In this document: positions 1 to 6,392 of the stretch, one piece after another | Position numbering within the stretch: the stretch's first letter is position 1 | How the letters are laid out: every line of letters starts with the position of its first letter | Assembly (NCBI GenBank): GCA_030432795.1 | Contig: JAUILW010000062.1 | Location: 1-11,948 of the forward strand | Length of the DNA: 11,948 nucleotides | Source of the DNA: Gammaproteobacteria bacterium | GTDB taxonomy: Bacteria > Pseudomonadota > Gammaproteobacteria > Pseudomonadales > Azotimanducaceae | Direction of reading: 5' to 3' | Notes under the pieces: generated by a model | Told to the model about the DNA's origin: nothing | Database searches by the model: none | Seen by the model: only the letters and a program-made list of their open reading frames with translations | Made by a program: the position numbers and the translations under genes

Positions 1-415
1 CGTGCAGGCGGAGCCGTTGCCCACGGTGCTGGCAGATCCCACGCAGATTGAGCAGGTGCTGGTAAACCTCTGTACAAACGCCGTGCAGGCCATTGGCAGA
101 TCAGACGGCAGCATCGAACTGCGCGCCAGTATGACCGAGATTCAGGACGACGCGGCAGCAGTACCAGCGGGACGCTACGCCAACATCGAGGTGCTGGATT
201 CGGGCCCCGGCATCGAACCGGAGGTGATGAAGCACGTCTTCGAGCCCTTCTTTACTACGAAAGATGTAGGAAAAGGCACGGGGCTCGGCTTGAGCGTGGC
301 GCACGGCATCGTGCGCAGCCACGGCGGCGATTTATCGGTTGCCAACCGCCCGGGCCGCGGAGCGGCGTTCACCATATTGTTGCCAGAACGGTCTGAGCAC
401 ATCGCGGCTCCTTAG
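1..415 (+). CDS. Sensor histidine kinase, C-terminal ATP-binding part (5' end outside window)
   Basis: This is the catalytic ATP-binding (HATPase_c) domain of a two-component sensor kinase, which transfers phosphate from ATP to its own histidine. Counting from codon 2-4, the N box is DPTQIEQVLVNLCTNA (N22, N26), the G1 box is DSGPGI (D66, G68, G70), the F box is FEPFFTTK (80-87), and the G2 box is GKGTGLGLS (90-98). These are the hallmarks of the NtrB/PAS-kinase-like group. The dimerisation domain, the histidine and any sensor domain lie before the window. The frame is open to base 1, so the GTG at 2-4 should not be taken as the start. The protein ends about 35 residues after the G2 box, so no receiver domain follows and it is not a hybrid kinase with a C-terminal receiver. 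The TAG stop at 413-415 overlaps the TAA of the convergent neighbour. The domain call is secure; the signal sensed cannot be told. Confidence 0.93.
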   Translation, partial: VQAEPLPTVLADPTQIEQVLVNLCTNAVQAIGRSDGSIELRASMTEIQDDAAAVPAGRYANIEVLDSGPGIEPEVMKHVFEPFFTTKDVGKGTGLGLSVAHGIVRSHGGDLSVANRPGRGAAFTILLPERSEHIAAP

Positions 416-906
416 CCGGAAAAATCCTCCAGCTCACTCTGAGCCTTTCGGAATGCTTCCAGCACCATCTCCGCCTGCTGATGGTCAACCTCTTCGAACG
501 GGCCCAGGCGGCAACGGGAAGCGTAGCCACCGATGATGCCGCCGTCGCGATAGTTATCGAACGAGTGTTTGCTGCGATCCTGTGCATAGGCAAAGTCGTA
601 ACGGCAGATCTTCGTACCCCAAAGGTCGAACATGATGATCATGTCGTCGCGAATGCCGAGACACTGCGTCTCCAGACGGTTGATCCAGGCCCGCTTGTGG
701 CTGCCGAAGATCAGCAGGTGACCCCGGTCGAGCACATCCACCCGCTTGACGCCGCGTGCCCGAATGCAATCTGTGGTTTCGACGTAAGCATCCGCCGGGA
801 GTGCTTCGCTCAGCACGGCTTCGACCGTCATCTCCGGCGCCGGTTTTTCCGCCGCTAGTACCGTCATGCACCAGCACAGCGCAAACCCACTCAACAAATG
901 CTTCAT
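412..906 (-). CDS. Exported four-cysteine protein, DUF6491-like
   Basis: A 164-residue secreted or periplasmic protein of unknown function. I chose the ATG at 904-906 over the upstream in-frame start at 945. It begins a clear signal peptide (MKHLLSGFALCWCMTVLA, likely cleaved before or after AEK), and a GGAG ribosome-binding site lies 6 bases upstream (913-916). The mature part has four cysteines, C47 (DCIRARG), C82 (TQCLGI), C101 (KICRYD) and C132 (SRCRLGPFE). The spacing and the terminal C-x-LG-x-FE pattern resemble what I remember of DUF6491, a family seen mainly in gammaproteobacteria. The assignment comes from pattern memory, not a search. The cysteines may form two disulfides. It is co-directional with the sirtuin upstream across a 65-base gap, so it may be the last gene of that transcript or have its own promoter. 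Its stop overlaps the histidine kinase stop tail to tail. Confidence 0.75.
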   Translation of the reverse strand: MKHLLSGFALCWCMTVLAAEKPAPEMTVEAVLSEALPADAYVETTDCIRARGVKRVDVLDRGHLLIFGSHKRAWINRLETQCLGIRDDMIIMFDLWGTKICRYDFAYAQDRSKHSFDNYRDGGIIGGYASRCRLGPFEEVDHQQAEMVLEAFRKAQSELEDFSG

Positions 907-971
907 CGCATGCTCCACACCGTCACTGCGGCTATCCTGCGGCACCGCGCCAGCCTTGCCAACCGGTTGTC

Positions 972-1784
972 CTACACCGCGGCGGCCAGCTCAGAGAGCA
1001 CCGATTCGCAGGCCCCGTCCAAGCGCAAATCGAAGAGTTCATCTGCGCGCGTACGCCCTTTGTTCACGAGTGCCATCGGTACACCACGCTTTGCCGCCCT
1101 GCGGCAGAAGCGCAGGCCGGAGAACACCATGAGCGAGGAGCCGACAACGAGCAGGGCGTCGCAATCATCCACCCAGGCATAGGCTGCATCGACGCGGGCT
1201 TTCGGCACGTTGTCTCCATAGAAGACCACGTGCGGCTTGAGCATGCCGCCGCACCGCAGACAGTCCGGCACCACCACCCGAGCCAGCGCTTCATCCGACA
1301 TCTGCACGTCCGCATCACCGTCCGGCGCTGTGGCGAACCGGGAACCACCGAGCCAGGGGTTGTTCGCTGCCAGTCGATCCTGCAGATCGTGGCGATCGCT
1401 CAAGGTACCGCAGGCCATGCAGATCACCTGATCCAATCGGCCATGCAGATCGATCACCCGGTCACTGCCAGCACGTTGGTGCAGCCGATCGACGTTCTGC
1501 GTGATCACGCCCATCGGCCGGAGGGTTGCAAGCGCCTCATGGGCAGCATTGGGCTGCGCGGCGCTGAAGCTCGGCCAGCCGTGAAAGCTCCTTGCCCAGT
1601 AGCGTTGCCGAACCGCGGCACAGCGCAGGAAGTCAGCGTGCTGAATGGGCATGGCGCGCTTCCACTCTCCGGATTCGTCACGGTAATCGCCAATGCCCGA
1701 AGCTGTGGAACAGCCCGCCCCGGTAAGCACCACGAGGCGGTGGCAACCGGTTACAAACTCGGCGAGGGTTTGCAGGTCACCCAA
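972..1784 (-). CDS. Sirtuin, NAD-dependent protein deacylase (class II/SIRT4-like)
   Basis: A Sir2-family enzyme that uses NAD+ to remove acyl groups from protein lysines, giving nicotinamide and O-acyl-ADP-ribose; cytoplasmic. Numbered from the TTG at 1784 (270 residues), it shows the NAD-binding TGAGCSTASGIGDYR (21-35), TQNVDRLH (95-102), the catalytic histidine in LHGRL (H114), a zinc site of C122/C125 and C175/C178, KPHVVFYGDNVP (183-194) and VVGSSLMVFSG near the C-terminus. The RQRYWAR segment and the APDGDAD insert fit the class II bacterial/SIRT4 group. The open frame runs up to 2075, but that part lies over the neighbouring hydrolase gene and does not look like sirtuin. The usual family start is 10-20 residues before TGAG, which points to TTG at 1784 or TTG at 1796; neither has a strong ribosome-binding site. 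The start overlaps the hydrolase stop, which suggests translational coupling. The usual GIPDYR reads GIGDYR here. Confidence 0.9.
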   Translation of the reverse strand: MGDLQTLAEFVTGCHRLVVLTGAGCSTASGIGDYRDESGEWKRAMPIQHADFLRCAAVRQRYWARSFHGWPSFSAAQPNAAHEALATLRPMGVITQNVDRLHQRAGSDRVIDLHGRLDQVICMACGTLSDRHDLQDRLAANNPWLGGSRFATAPDGDADVQMSDEALARVVVPDCLRCGGMLKPHVVFYGDNVPKARVDAAYAWVDDCDALLVVGSSLMVFSGLRFCRRAAKRGVPMALVNKGRTRADELFDLRLDGACESVLSELAAAV

Positions 1785-2961
1785 GACGATCTGCAACCTG
1801 AATCGCTGCGCGCGCCAACCTCGGCATACGCGTATCCCCCGTTGGTGTACCAGCGCCGTAGTTCGTCGTGAAAGCCAATGCCAGATGTCGGCTAGGATCG
1901 CAGAACCCACCGCTGCCGCCGTAACCGTAGTGACCGAACGCTTCCGGTGCCCGAACGCCAACGGTGAAGGCGCGGTGATAGCCAAGCCGCCAGTGCATCG
2001 GCAGAAACAGCACCCGATCCCTCGAGCGGTTGTGCACAACCCGCATCGCCTCAACCCGCTGTGCAGACAGCACACGCACGCCGTCGAGCTCCCCTCCCTG
2101 TGCGATCAGCGCATACATGCGGGCAAGGGAACGAGCGGTGAACTGCCCGTTGGCGGCCGGGATTACGGCCTGCACGGTAGCAGGATCGTTCCAGTCGAAT
2201 GGCGCATCGAATGGGTAGAGTGCGGCTCGAAACTCGCCGATGTCCATGCCGAGGCGAAACAGCCCTTCTTTGACCCAATCGCGCAGGCTTCCCTGCCAGC
2301 CGCTACGCGGCTGCGAAGGTTTCATGTAGCCGTTGGTGAGCAGCGCTCGCCGGGACATTGCCTCGTCCGGCAGTCCGATGTAAGCGCCATCCAGACGCAA
2401 CGGCGTCACCAGCAGTTCGTTCAGCACGTCCGCGAGGGATTTCCCTGTGACCGCTTCAATAAGGCCACCGATCAGCCAGCCGTAGGTCAGGGCATGATAG
2501 CCATGCCACTCACCGGGCTGGTGCGCGGGCTGCGCTTCGGCAATCACTCGCAGCATATGCTCCCAGTCGAGCATCTCCTCGGGCGCTGAGATCATGTCAC
2601 CGATGCGGTAGAGCCCGGCCTCGTGACATAGCGCATGGTGGATGGTGATCTTTTCCTTCCCACGGCAGCCAAACGCCGGCCAGTGATCGGCAATGGCATC
2701 GCCGTAGCTGAGGACGCCCTGCTCGGCAAGCAGATGCACCAACGTGGAAAGCACACCCTTGGAGGTGGAAAACGACGGCGCCAGCGTATCTTCCTGCCAG
2801 GGGTTGCCGGCGTCGTCGCAGGTACCACCCCACACATCCACCACCTTTTTCCCGCGATGGTATACACACAAAGCGCCGCCACCGCGGCCGACACGGGGCA
2901 GCTGGGAGGACAGCGCCGCCACTGCGGAGGCGAAGTCGGGATGCACGAAGCCGTTGAGCAT
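1777..2961 (-). CDS. Serine hydrolase of the class C beta-lactamase/family VIII esterase fold
   Basis: A 394-residue protein of the beta-lactamase (PF00144) superfamily, which in bacteria includes esterases, D-aminopeptidases and lactam hydrolases. The nucleophile motif S-x-x-K is STSK (S65, K68) in SFSTSKGV. The partner tyrosine is probably Y155 in GYHALTYGWLIGGLIE, the place of the usual Y-x-N. Near the C-terminus, FGHYGYGGSGGFCDPSRH followed by LALAFTTN matches the conserved GH-x-G-x-GG...DP...LA...N stretch. There is no signal peptide, so it is likely cytoplasmic, which favours an esterase or amidase over a classical periplasmic beta-lactamase. The ATG at 2961 lies 9 bases after the symporter stop, and the gene overlaps the sirtuin start at its far end, so the three probably form one transcript. 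Substrate unknown. An antibiotic-resistance role should not be inferred from the fold. Confidence 0.88.
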   Translation of the reverse strand: MLNGFVHPDFASAVAALSSQLPRVGRGGGALCVYHRGKKVVDVWGGTCDDAGNPWQEDTLAPSFSTSKGVLSTLVHLLAEQGVLSYGDAIADHWPAFGCRGKEKITIHHALCHEAGLYRIGDMISAPEEMLDWEHMLRVIAEAQPAHQPGEWHGYHALTYGWLIGGLIEAVTGKSLADVLNELLVTPLRLDGAYIGLPDEAMSRRALLTNGYMKPSQPRSGWQGSLRDWVKEGLFRLGMDIGEFRAALYPFDAPFDWNDPATVQAVIPAANGQFTARSLARMYALIAQGGELDGVRVLSAQRVEAMRVVHNRSRDRVLFLPMHWRLGYHRAFTVGVRAPEAFGHYGYGGSGGFCDPSRHLALAFTTNYGAGTPTGDTRMPRLARAAIQVADRLG

Positions 2962-2970
2962 GCTGCCAGT

Positions 2971-4395
2971 TTAACCCGGTTCAGGGGAACGCACAGAGAC
3001 TAACCAATAGGCGAGACAGGAGGCTACAAGCGCAGGGAACACCTCGTGCAAAGCGGTACTCAGACCGCTCAACAGCCACACGAGCAGGACAACAACCCCG
3101 CAAACCATGGAGATCAGCACCGCAGCAGCAGTGCCCCGCTGCCAGTGCAGCCCTGCAACCACCGCCGGCAGAAAGCAGGCCGCATAGAGGCTCCCGGAGA
3201 ATATGGTGATCTCTACGATCCCACCCGGTGGGCGCAGTGCGATAACCGCCGACACCACAGCGATGACGATGACAGCAAGACGCGTGACCCCCAGCGCCGG
3301 AAGCGTTGGATAACGCAACAGCAGCAGATCCTTGCTGAACACGCTGGCCGCCACCAGCAGCACCGAATCCATGGAGGACATGGCGGCAGCAACGATAGCA
3401 ACAATGAGGAAGTCGGCGACCATCGGCGGAAAAACACTCGCATCCGTAATCAGCGTCGGCACGATGAGGTCGGTATCGGTAACGCCATCCAGCAGAAAAT
3501 GTGCGTACAGGCCCACGGGAAACAAACAACCCAACACCACGGTCAAGCCGACCGCAGACACCCAGAGGCCGACGCGCACCTGGGAGGCATCGCGCAGCGC
3601 GAAAAAGCGCGACAGCTGGCGCGGATCCACCAGCAGCTTCAACGAGCCGGACAACGCGATGCCAAGGAGCACCGCGAAGGGTATGCCGCCGTTCAGTTCG
3701 AACAGATGCGCCGTGTCCGGCACCGTTGCAAGCTCGGCGATCCGCCCGACGCCACCGGCCGCATCGGTGACGCACCAGAAAATCACCACAGAACCAACGA
3801 GCATGAGCGCACCCTGCAGCACATCGGTGCGCACCACCGAGAGGAAACCGCCGATCGAGGTATATGCCATCACCACCACGAGGGTCAGGCCAACGGCGGC
3901 CTCGTAGGGGATATCCAGAAACTGCTGAAAAAGATTACCGGCACCTTTGAATATGGCTACAAGAAACAGCACGGAGCAGAAGACGATGACGACGGCACTC
4001 ACCGCACGAAGCTGCTGCGGACGCGTGGCGTCGGGAAATCGCTTGCTCAGGTAGTCCGGCATGGTCAGCGCATCCCAGCGGCTGGCATAACGCCTGAGAT
4101 CGGCGCCGATGAAGCGCCAGCTCACCACTGAAAACAAGACGATCAGAATGGCCAGCGTGAACCATGGCAGGCCCCAAGCATAGCCTTTGCCAGCGTGGCC
4201 GATGTAGCTGTTGGTGCTCGCAAGCGTGGCAAAAAAGCTCATTCCCACCGCCACGCCGCCGAGGTTGCGACCGGCAACGAAGTAGTCACGCACATCGCGT
4301 ACGTTACGCCGGCCTACCGCCGCGTTGTGCAACAGAACGGCTGTGTACACCGCGAACAGCAGCAGCAGAAACCCGTGTTCGAGAACCCAGGACAC
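2971..4395 (-). CDS. Sodium:solute symporter (SSS family)
   Basis: An inner-membrane secondary transporter that couples uptake of a small solute to sodium entry. The 474-residue sequence is strongly hydrophobic, with about 12-13 membrane segments. It carries the family's N-terminal pattern YFVAGRNLGG (38-47) followed by FFATLASTNSYIGHAGKGY (54-72), and the Na2-site helix IVAAAMSSMDSVLLVAAS with S340/S341, where PutP and vSGLT have their sodium ligands. SVFSKDLLL follows directly, as is usual. It is slightly shorter than many members. The GTG at 4393-4395 is supported by a strong ribosome-binding site, GGAGG at 4401-4405, 5 bases upstream. It is the first gene of a leftward group with the hydrolase (9-base gap) and sirtuin. 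The solute cannot be told from sequence; proline, pantothenate, sugars and carboxylates are all known for this family. Confidence 0.92.
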   Translation of the reverse strand: MSWVLEHGFLLLLFAVYTAVLLHNAAVGRRNVRDVRDYFVAGRNLGGVAVGMSFFATLASTNSYIGHAGKGYAWGLPWFTLAILIVLFSVVSWRFIGADLRRYASRWDALTMPDYLSKRFPDATRPQQLRAVSAVVIVFCSVLFLVAIFKGAGNLFQQFLDIPYEAAVGLTLVVVMAYTSIGGFLSVVRTDVLQGALMLVGSVVIFWCVTDAAGGVGRIAELATVPDTAHLFELNGGIPFAVLLGIALSGSLKLLVDPRQLSRFFALRDASQVRVGLWVSAVGLTVVLGCLFPVGLYAHFLLDGVTDTDLIVPTLITDASVFPPMVADFLIVAIVAAAMSSMDSVLLVAASVFSKDLLLLRYPTLPALGVTRLAVIVIAVVSAVIALRPPGGIVEITIFSGSLYAACFLPAVVAGLHWQRGTAAAVLISMVCGVVVLLVWLLSGLSTALHEVFPALVASCLAYWLVSVRSPEPG

Positions 4396-4444
4396 CGAAA
4401 CCTCCGAACTTGTGCTTCTCGGGAAAGCGGCTCACCATATCCCA
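4396..4444. promoter_or_regulatory. Short divergent intergenic region
   Basis: Only 49 bases separate the GTG of the leftward symporter from the ATG of the rightward small membrane protein. The interval holds the symporter ribosome-binding site (GGAGG on the minus strand, 4401-4405). It is too short for two fully separate promoters with leaders, so at least one promoter probably lies inside the opposite gene. I could not pick a convincing -35/-10 pair. Confidence 0.35.
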
Positions 4445-4639
4445 ATGCGATATCTGATTCAGTTTGCCGTGCCGGTGCTGATCTTCGCGCTCGTGACCTG
4501 GGGCGTGGTCGGTTGGCGGCGCAGACGCGCCCAGAGCCCGGACGCATCCGACGGCACGTTAGGCTTCATACTCATCCTCGCCATCGGCGCGACGGTGGCC
4601 ATCATCCTGTTCATCACCCTGGGCGACCTGCTCGCGTGA
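4445..4639 (+). CDS. Small two-helix membrane protein, unknown function
   Basis: A 64-residue protein that I do not recognise. It has two predicted membrane helices, about residues 4-24 (LIQFAVPVLIFALVTWGVVGW) broken by a positive RRRR patch at 25-28, and about 40-62 in the ILILAIGATVAIILF region. A short loop with several polar and acidic residues lies between. By the positive-inside rule the RRRR loop is cytoplasmic and both termini are periplasmic. The ATG at 4445 begins at the first helix. A GTG at 4412 in the same frame would add 11 residues with no better ribosome-binding site, and 4445 itself has only a weak purine stretch upstream (GGGAAAG at 4421-4427). The TGA stop overlaps the GTG start of the dioxygenase (GTGA, 4636-4639), which is the best evidence that it is truly translated. 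Composition fits a real membrane protein. Confidence 0.7.
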   Translation: MRYLIQFAVPVLIFALVTWGVVGWRRRRAQSPDASDGTLGFILILAIGATVAIILFITLGDLLA

Positions 4640-5475
4640 ACATCGAGCCGCAGCCGAACGGCTTCGGCGCGAGCATCACCGGTGTGGACCTGAGCCAGCA
4701 GCTGAGCGACGACACTGTGCGGCGCATACGAAAGGCCTGGCTGCGACACATGGTGCTTTGTTTCCCGAATCAACCGTTGATGCTTTCCGAACTCGAGCGA
4801 TTTACCCGCTACTTCGGTGAGTACGGGGACGACCCGTACGTCACTCCCATCGACGGGCACCCCAACGTCATCGAGATCCGCCGTGAGGCGCAGGAAAACG
4901 CCTCCCCTTTCGGCTCCTCCTGGCATTCAGACTGGTCGTTTCAGGCAACGCCCCCCAGCGCCACCATTCTTCACGCCCGTGAGGTTCCTCCATACGGGGG
5001 CGATACCCTCTACGCCGACGGCTACCGGGCGTTTGATGCACTCACCGCCGAGCTGCGCGCGCGGTGCCAAGGCCTCACTGCCATTCACTCCGCACGACGG
5101 CCCTACAGCCATGCGGGATTTGTCGCGGGAGGCGGCAAGCACCGCAGCATGAAGATTCGCCCCAGCGATACGGCGCTGGCCACGCAACGCCATCCGGTGG
5201 TGCGCACGCACCCGGAAACGCAACGCAAAGCGTTATGGGTAAATCCAGTCTACACAGTTGGCATCGAAGGATTGGGCGCGCAGGAAGGCCAGGCACTGAT
5301 TCAACAGCTATGCGGCCACGCGTTAAGGGACGAGTTCATCTACCGCCACCGCTGGCAGCCTCACATGCTGACGATGTGGGACAACCGGTGTGTGCAGCAC
5401 TGCGCCCAGGGTGGCTACGACGGACATCGGCGAATCATGTACCGAACCACCGTCGCAGGCGACGCGCCCTGTTGA
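4636..5475 (+). CDS. TauD/TfdA-family Fe(II)/2-oxoglutarate-dependent dioxygenase
   Basis: A 279-residue cytoplasmic non-haem iron oxygenase that would couple oxidation of a substrate to decarboxylation of 2-oxoglutarate to succinate. The GTG at 4636 is preferred because the protein then begins INIEPQPNGFGASITGVDL-like, as TauD proteins do (V-N-I-E-P here). The reading frame stays open upstream, but only over the antisense of the symporter. The iron-binding facial triad is H97 and D99 (WHSDWSF) and H255 (CVQHCA), and R266 (HRRIMYRT) is placed to hold the 2-oxoglutarate carboxylate. Length and motif spacing agree well with E. coli TauD. It overlaps the upstream two-helix gene by 4 bases, so the two are probably co-translated. 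Taurine, 2,4-D, alkylsulfate, clavaminate-like and other substrates are known in the family; nothing nearby identifies this one. Confidence 0.92.
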   Translation: MNIEPQPNGFGASITGVDLSQQLSDDTVRRIRKAWLRHMVLCFPNQPLMLSELERFTRYFGEYGDDPYVTPIDGHPNVIEIRREAQENASPFGSSWHSDWSFQATPPSATILHAREVPPYGGDTLYADGYRAFDALTAELRARCQGLTAIHSARRPYSHAGFVAGGGKHRSMKIRPSDTALATQRHPVVRTHPETQRKALWVNPVYTVGIEGLGAQEGQALIQQLCGHALRDEFIYRHRWQPHMLTMWDNRCVQHCAQGGYDGHRRIMYRTTVAGDAPC

Positions 5476-5488
5476 ACCGTGCAGCGCC

Positions 5489-5818
5489 TTATTGGCCGGA
5501 GGCGAAGAACACCAGCAGAGTCATGTCCTGCTCAATCTCGAAGAACGAGTGTGCCTCCGTGGACCCAACGTACAACAGCGAGCCTGCCTCGACGATGTGC
5601 TCTTTGTCCCCCAACTGCATCTTGGCGCGGCCTTCGAGAACGTAGTAAATCTCATCTTCATCGTGCGGCGACTGCATGTCCTTTGAACCAGCCGCGAGTT
5701 TGTACAGACCGCAGCTCAGCGCCGGAACGCGAAGAAACTCTCGATACTCAACCGGCGCATTCGTGAGCTTGCTGCGCAGCTCTGCGATATCGAACACCTG
5801 CCAGGTATCATTGCTCAT
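5489..5818 (-). CDS. Small single-domain cupin protein
   Basis: A 109-residue cytoplasmic protein with one cupin beta-barrel. Motif 1 is PHDEDEIYYVLEGRAKMQLG (51-70), where H52, E54 and E56 could bind a metal; the second histidine of the classical HxH is replaced by E54. Motif 2 is AGSLLYVGSTEAHSFFEI (78-95), supplying H90. Such small cupins are often metal-dependent dioxygenases, isomerases or sugar/ligand-binding proteins, so no reaction can be assigned. The ATG at 5816-5818 fits the usual start, and a plausible promoter lies at 5848-5876. It converges on the dioxygenase with a 13-base gap between stops and no obvious terminator hairpin. Confidence 0.87.
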   Translation of the reverse strand: MSNDTWQVFDIAELRSKLTNAPVEYREFLRVPALSCGLYKLAAGSKDMQSPHDEDEIYYVLEGRAKMQLGDKEHIVEAGSLLYVGSTEAHSFFEIEQDMTLLVFFASGQ

Positions 5819-5847
5819 GCCGTATCACCGCTCTTCATTGAGAGGTG

Positions 5848-5876
5848 ACGATACTGCGCTTTGCTGGTCGTGTCAG
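5848..5876 (-). promoter_or_regulatory. Putative sigma-70 promoter of the cupin gene
   Basis: On the minus strand, CTGACA (5871-5876, 5 of 6 matches to the -35 consensus) is followed after exactly 17 bases by TATCGT (5848-5853, 4 of 6 matches to the -10 consensus). This would start transcription near 5841, about 22 bases before the cupin ATG. It sits in the 77-base gap after the GFA-family gene. Promoter calls by eye in high-GC DNA are weak. Confidence 0.4.
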
Positions 5877-5895
5877 CGTCTAGCGTTTACACGCG

Positions 5896-6309
5896 TTACG
5901 GCGGGGGCAGGCCGAGTGATGCCAGAAACTCCGCCCCCGTAAGCCGCGGGTGGTCCCCGGCAAAGTCATAGCCACCGGGCTTTTCGTCAACGTAAATCTC
6001 GCCCGTCAGCTTGAACTGCTCAGCGTCGTCGAACGTGCCCATGGCAATAACGTACTGCTCCGGCTCCTTCATGCGATAGAACAGGCTCGAGCCGCACTGT
6101 TTGCAGAAGCCCCGCTCCGCCCACTCGGAAGATGCGTAACGGCCGATGTGTTCTTCGCCCTCGAACCGCACCCCCTGCGCCGCGACGCCGAACATGGGCC
6201 CCCCAGTCCAGCTCCGACACATACTGCAATGACAGCTGTGGACATGCGTCTCCACCGTTTCCGCGGAGAACCGCACTGCTCCGCAAAGACACTTGCCAGA
6301 TGCGCTCAT
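5896..6309 (-). CDS. GFA-family zinc protein (glutathione-dependent formaldehyde-activating enzyme-like)
   Basis: A 137-residue member of the GFA/CENP-V fold family (PF04828). The founding member was reported to speed the joining of formaldehyde and glutathione to S-hydroxymethylglutathione, but most relatives have no proven activity. Seven cysteines sit in the expected zinc-binding pattern: C7 and C9 (CLCGAVRF), C26, C28 and C31 (SCHCSMCRSWTG), and C69 and C72 (FCKQCGSSLFY). Length is typical. The ATG at 6309 is backed by a GAGG ribosome-binding site (6319-6322) 9 bases upstream. It is divergent from the HIT gene and co-directional with the cupin. Another glutathione-linked gene (YfcG-like) lies less than 2 kb away, but the two are not in one operon. 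Confidence 0.92.
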   Translation of the reverse strand: MSASGKCLCGAVRFSAETVETHVHSCHCSMCRSWTGGPMFGVAAQGVRFEGEEHIGRYASSEWAERGFCKQCGSSLFYRMKEPEQYVIAMGTFDDAEQFKLTGEIYVDEKPGGYDFAGDHPRLTGAEFLASLGLPPP

Positions 6310-6392
6310 GCTTCATTTCCTCTAACGGTTGTCGGCCACCATTGTGCCTCACCCCTCATGACAGCAGCCTGTCAGGAGGGCATCATCCGCAG
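6310..6392. promoter_or_regulatory. Divergent intergenic region with a 16-base inverted repeat
   Basis: This 83-base gap between the GFA gene (-) and HIT gene (+) must hold starts for both. It contains the GFA ribosome-binding site (6319-6322), a perfect inverted repeat TGACAG-CAGC-CTGTCA at 6359-6374, and the HIT ribosome-binding site AGGAGG at 6374-6379. The repeat touches the ribosome-binding site, so it could act as an RNA hairpin or as an operator. No convincing -35/-10 pair was found by eye. Confidence 0.4.

Noticed and set aside
756..1871. A long rightward open frame (371 codons) across the sirtuin region
   Set aside because: It is antisense to a gene with intact sirtuin motifs, has no recognisable domain, and its composition (many His, Arg, Pro) is what reversed high-GC coding DNA gives.
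1785..2075. Extending the sirtuin to the first possible start at 2075
   Set aside because: This stretch codes in another frame for the conserved C-terminus of the hydrolase (the GH-x-G-x-GG...DP region), and its translation is Cys/Arg-rich with no sirtuin similarity.
1777..2961. Calling the hydrolase a beta-lactamase resistance gene
   Set aside because: Only the fold is shown. There is no signal peptide, and the family is dominated by esterases and peptidases.
3046..4131. A long rightward open frame (361 codons) across the symporter
   Set aside because: It is antisense to the membrane segments of the symporter. The Gln/His/Arg-rich translation is the mirror of hydrophobic codons, not a real protein.
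4412..4639. Longer version of the two-helix protein from GTG at 4412
   Set aside because: It adds 11 polar residues before the first helix with no ribosome-binding site at proper spacing; the ATG at 4445 is simpler.
5815..5838. Seven-codon upstream frame (MKSGDTA) whose TGA overlaps the cupin ATG
   Set aside because: No ribosome-binding site precedes its ATG and it has no runs of one regulatory amino acid or attenuator hairpin, so chance is likelier than a leader peptide.
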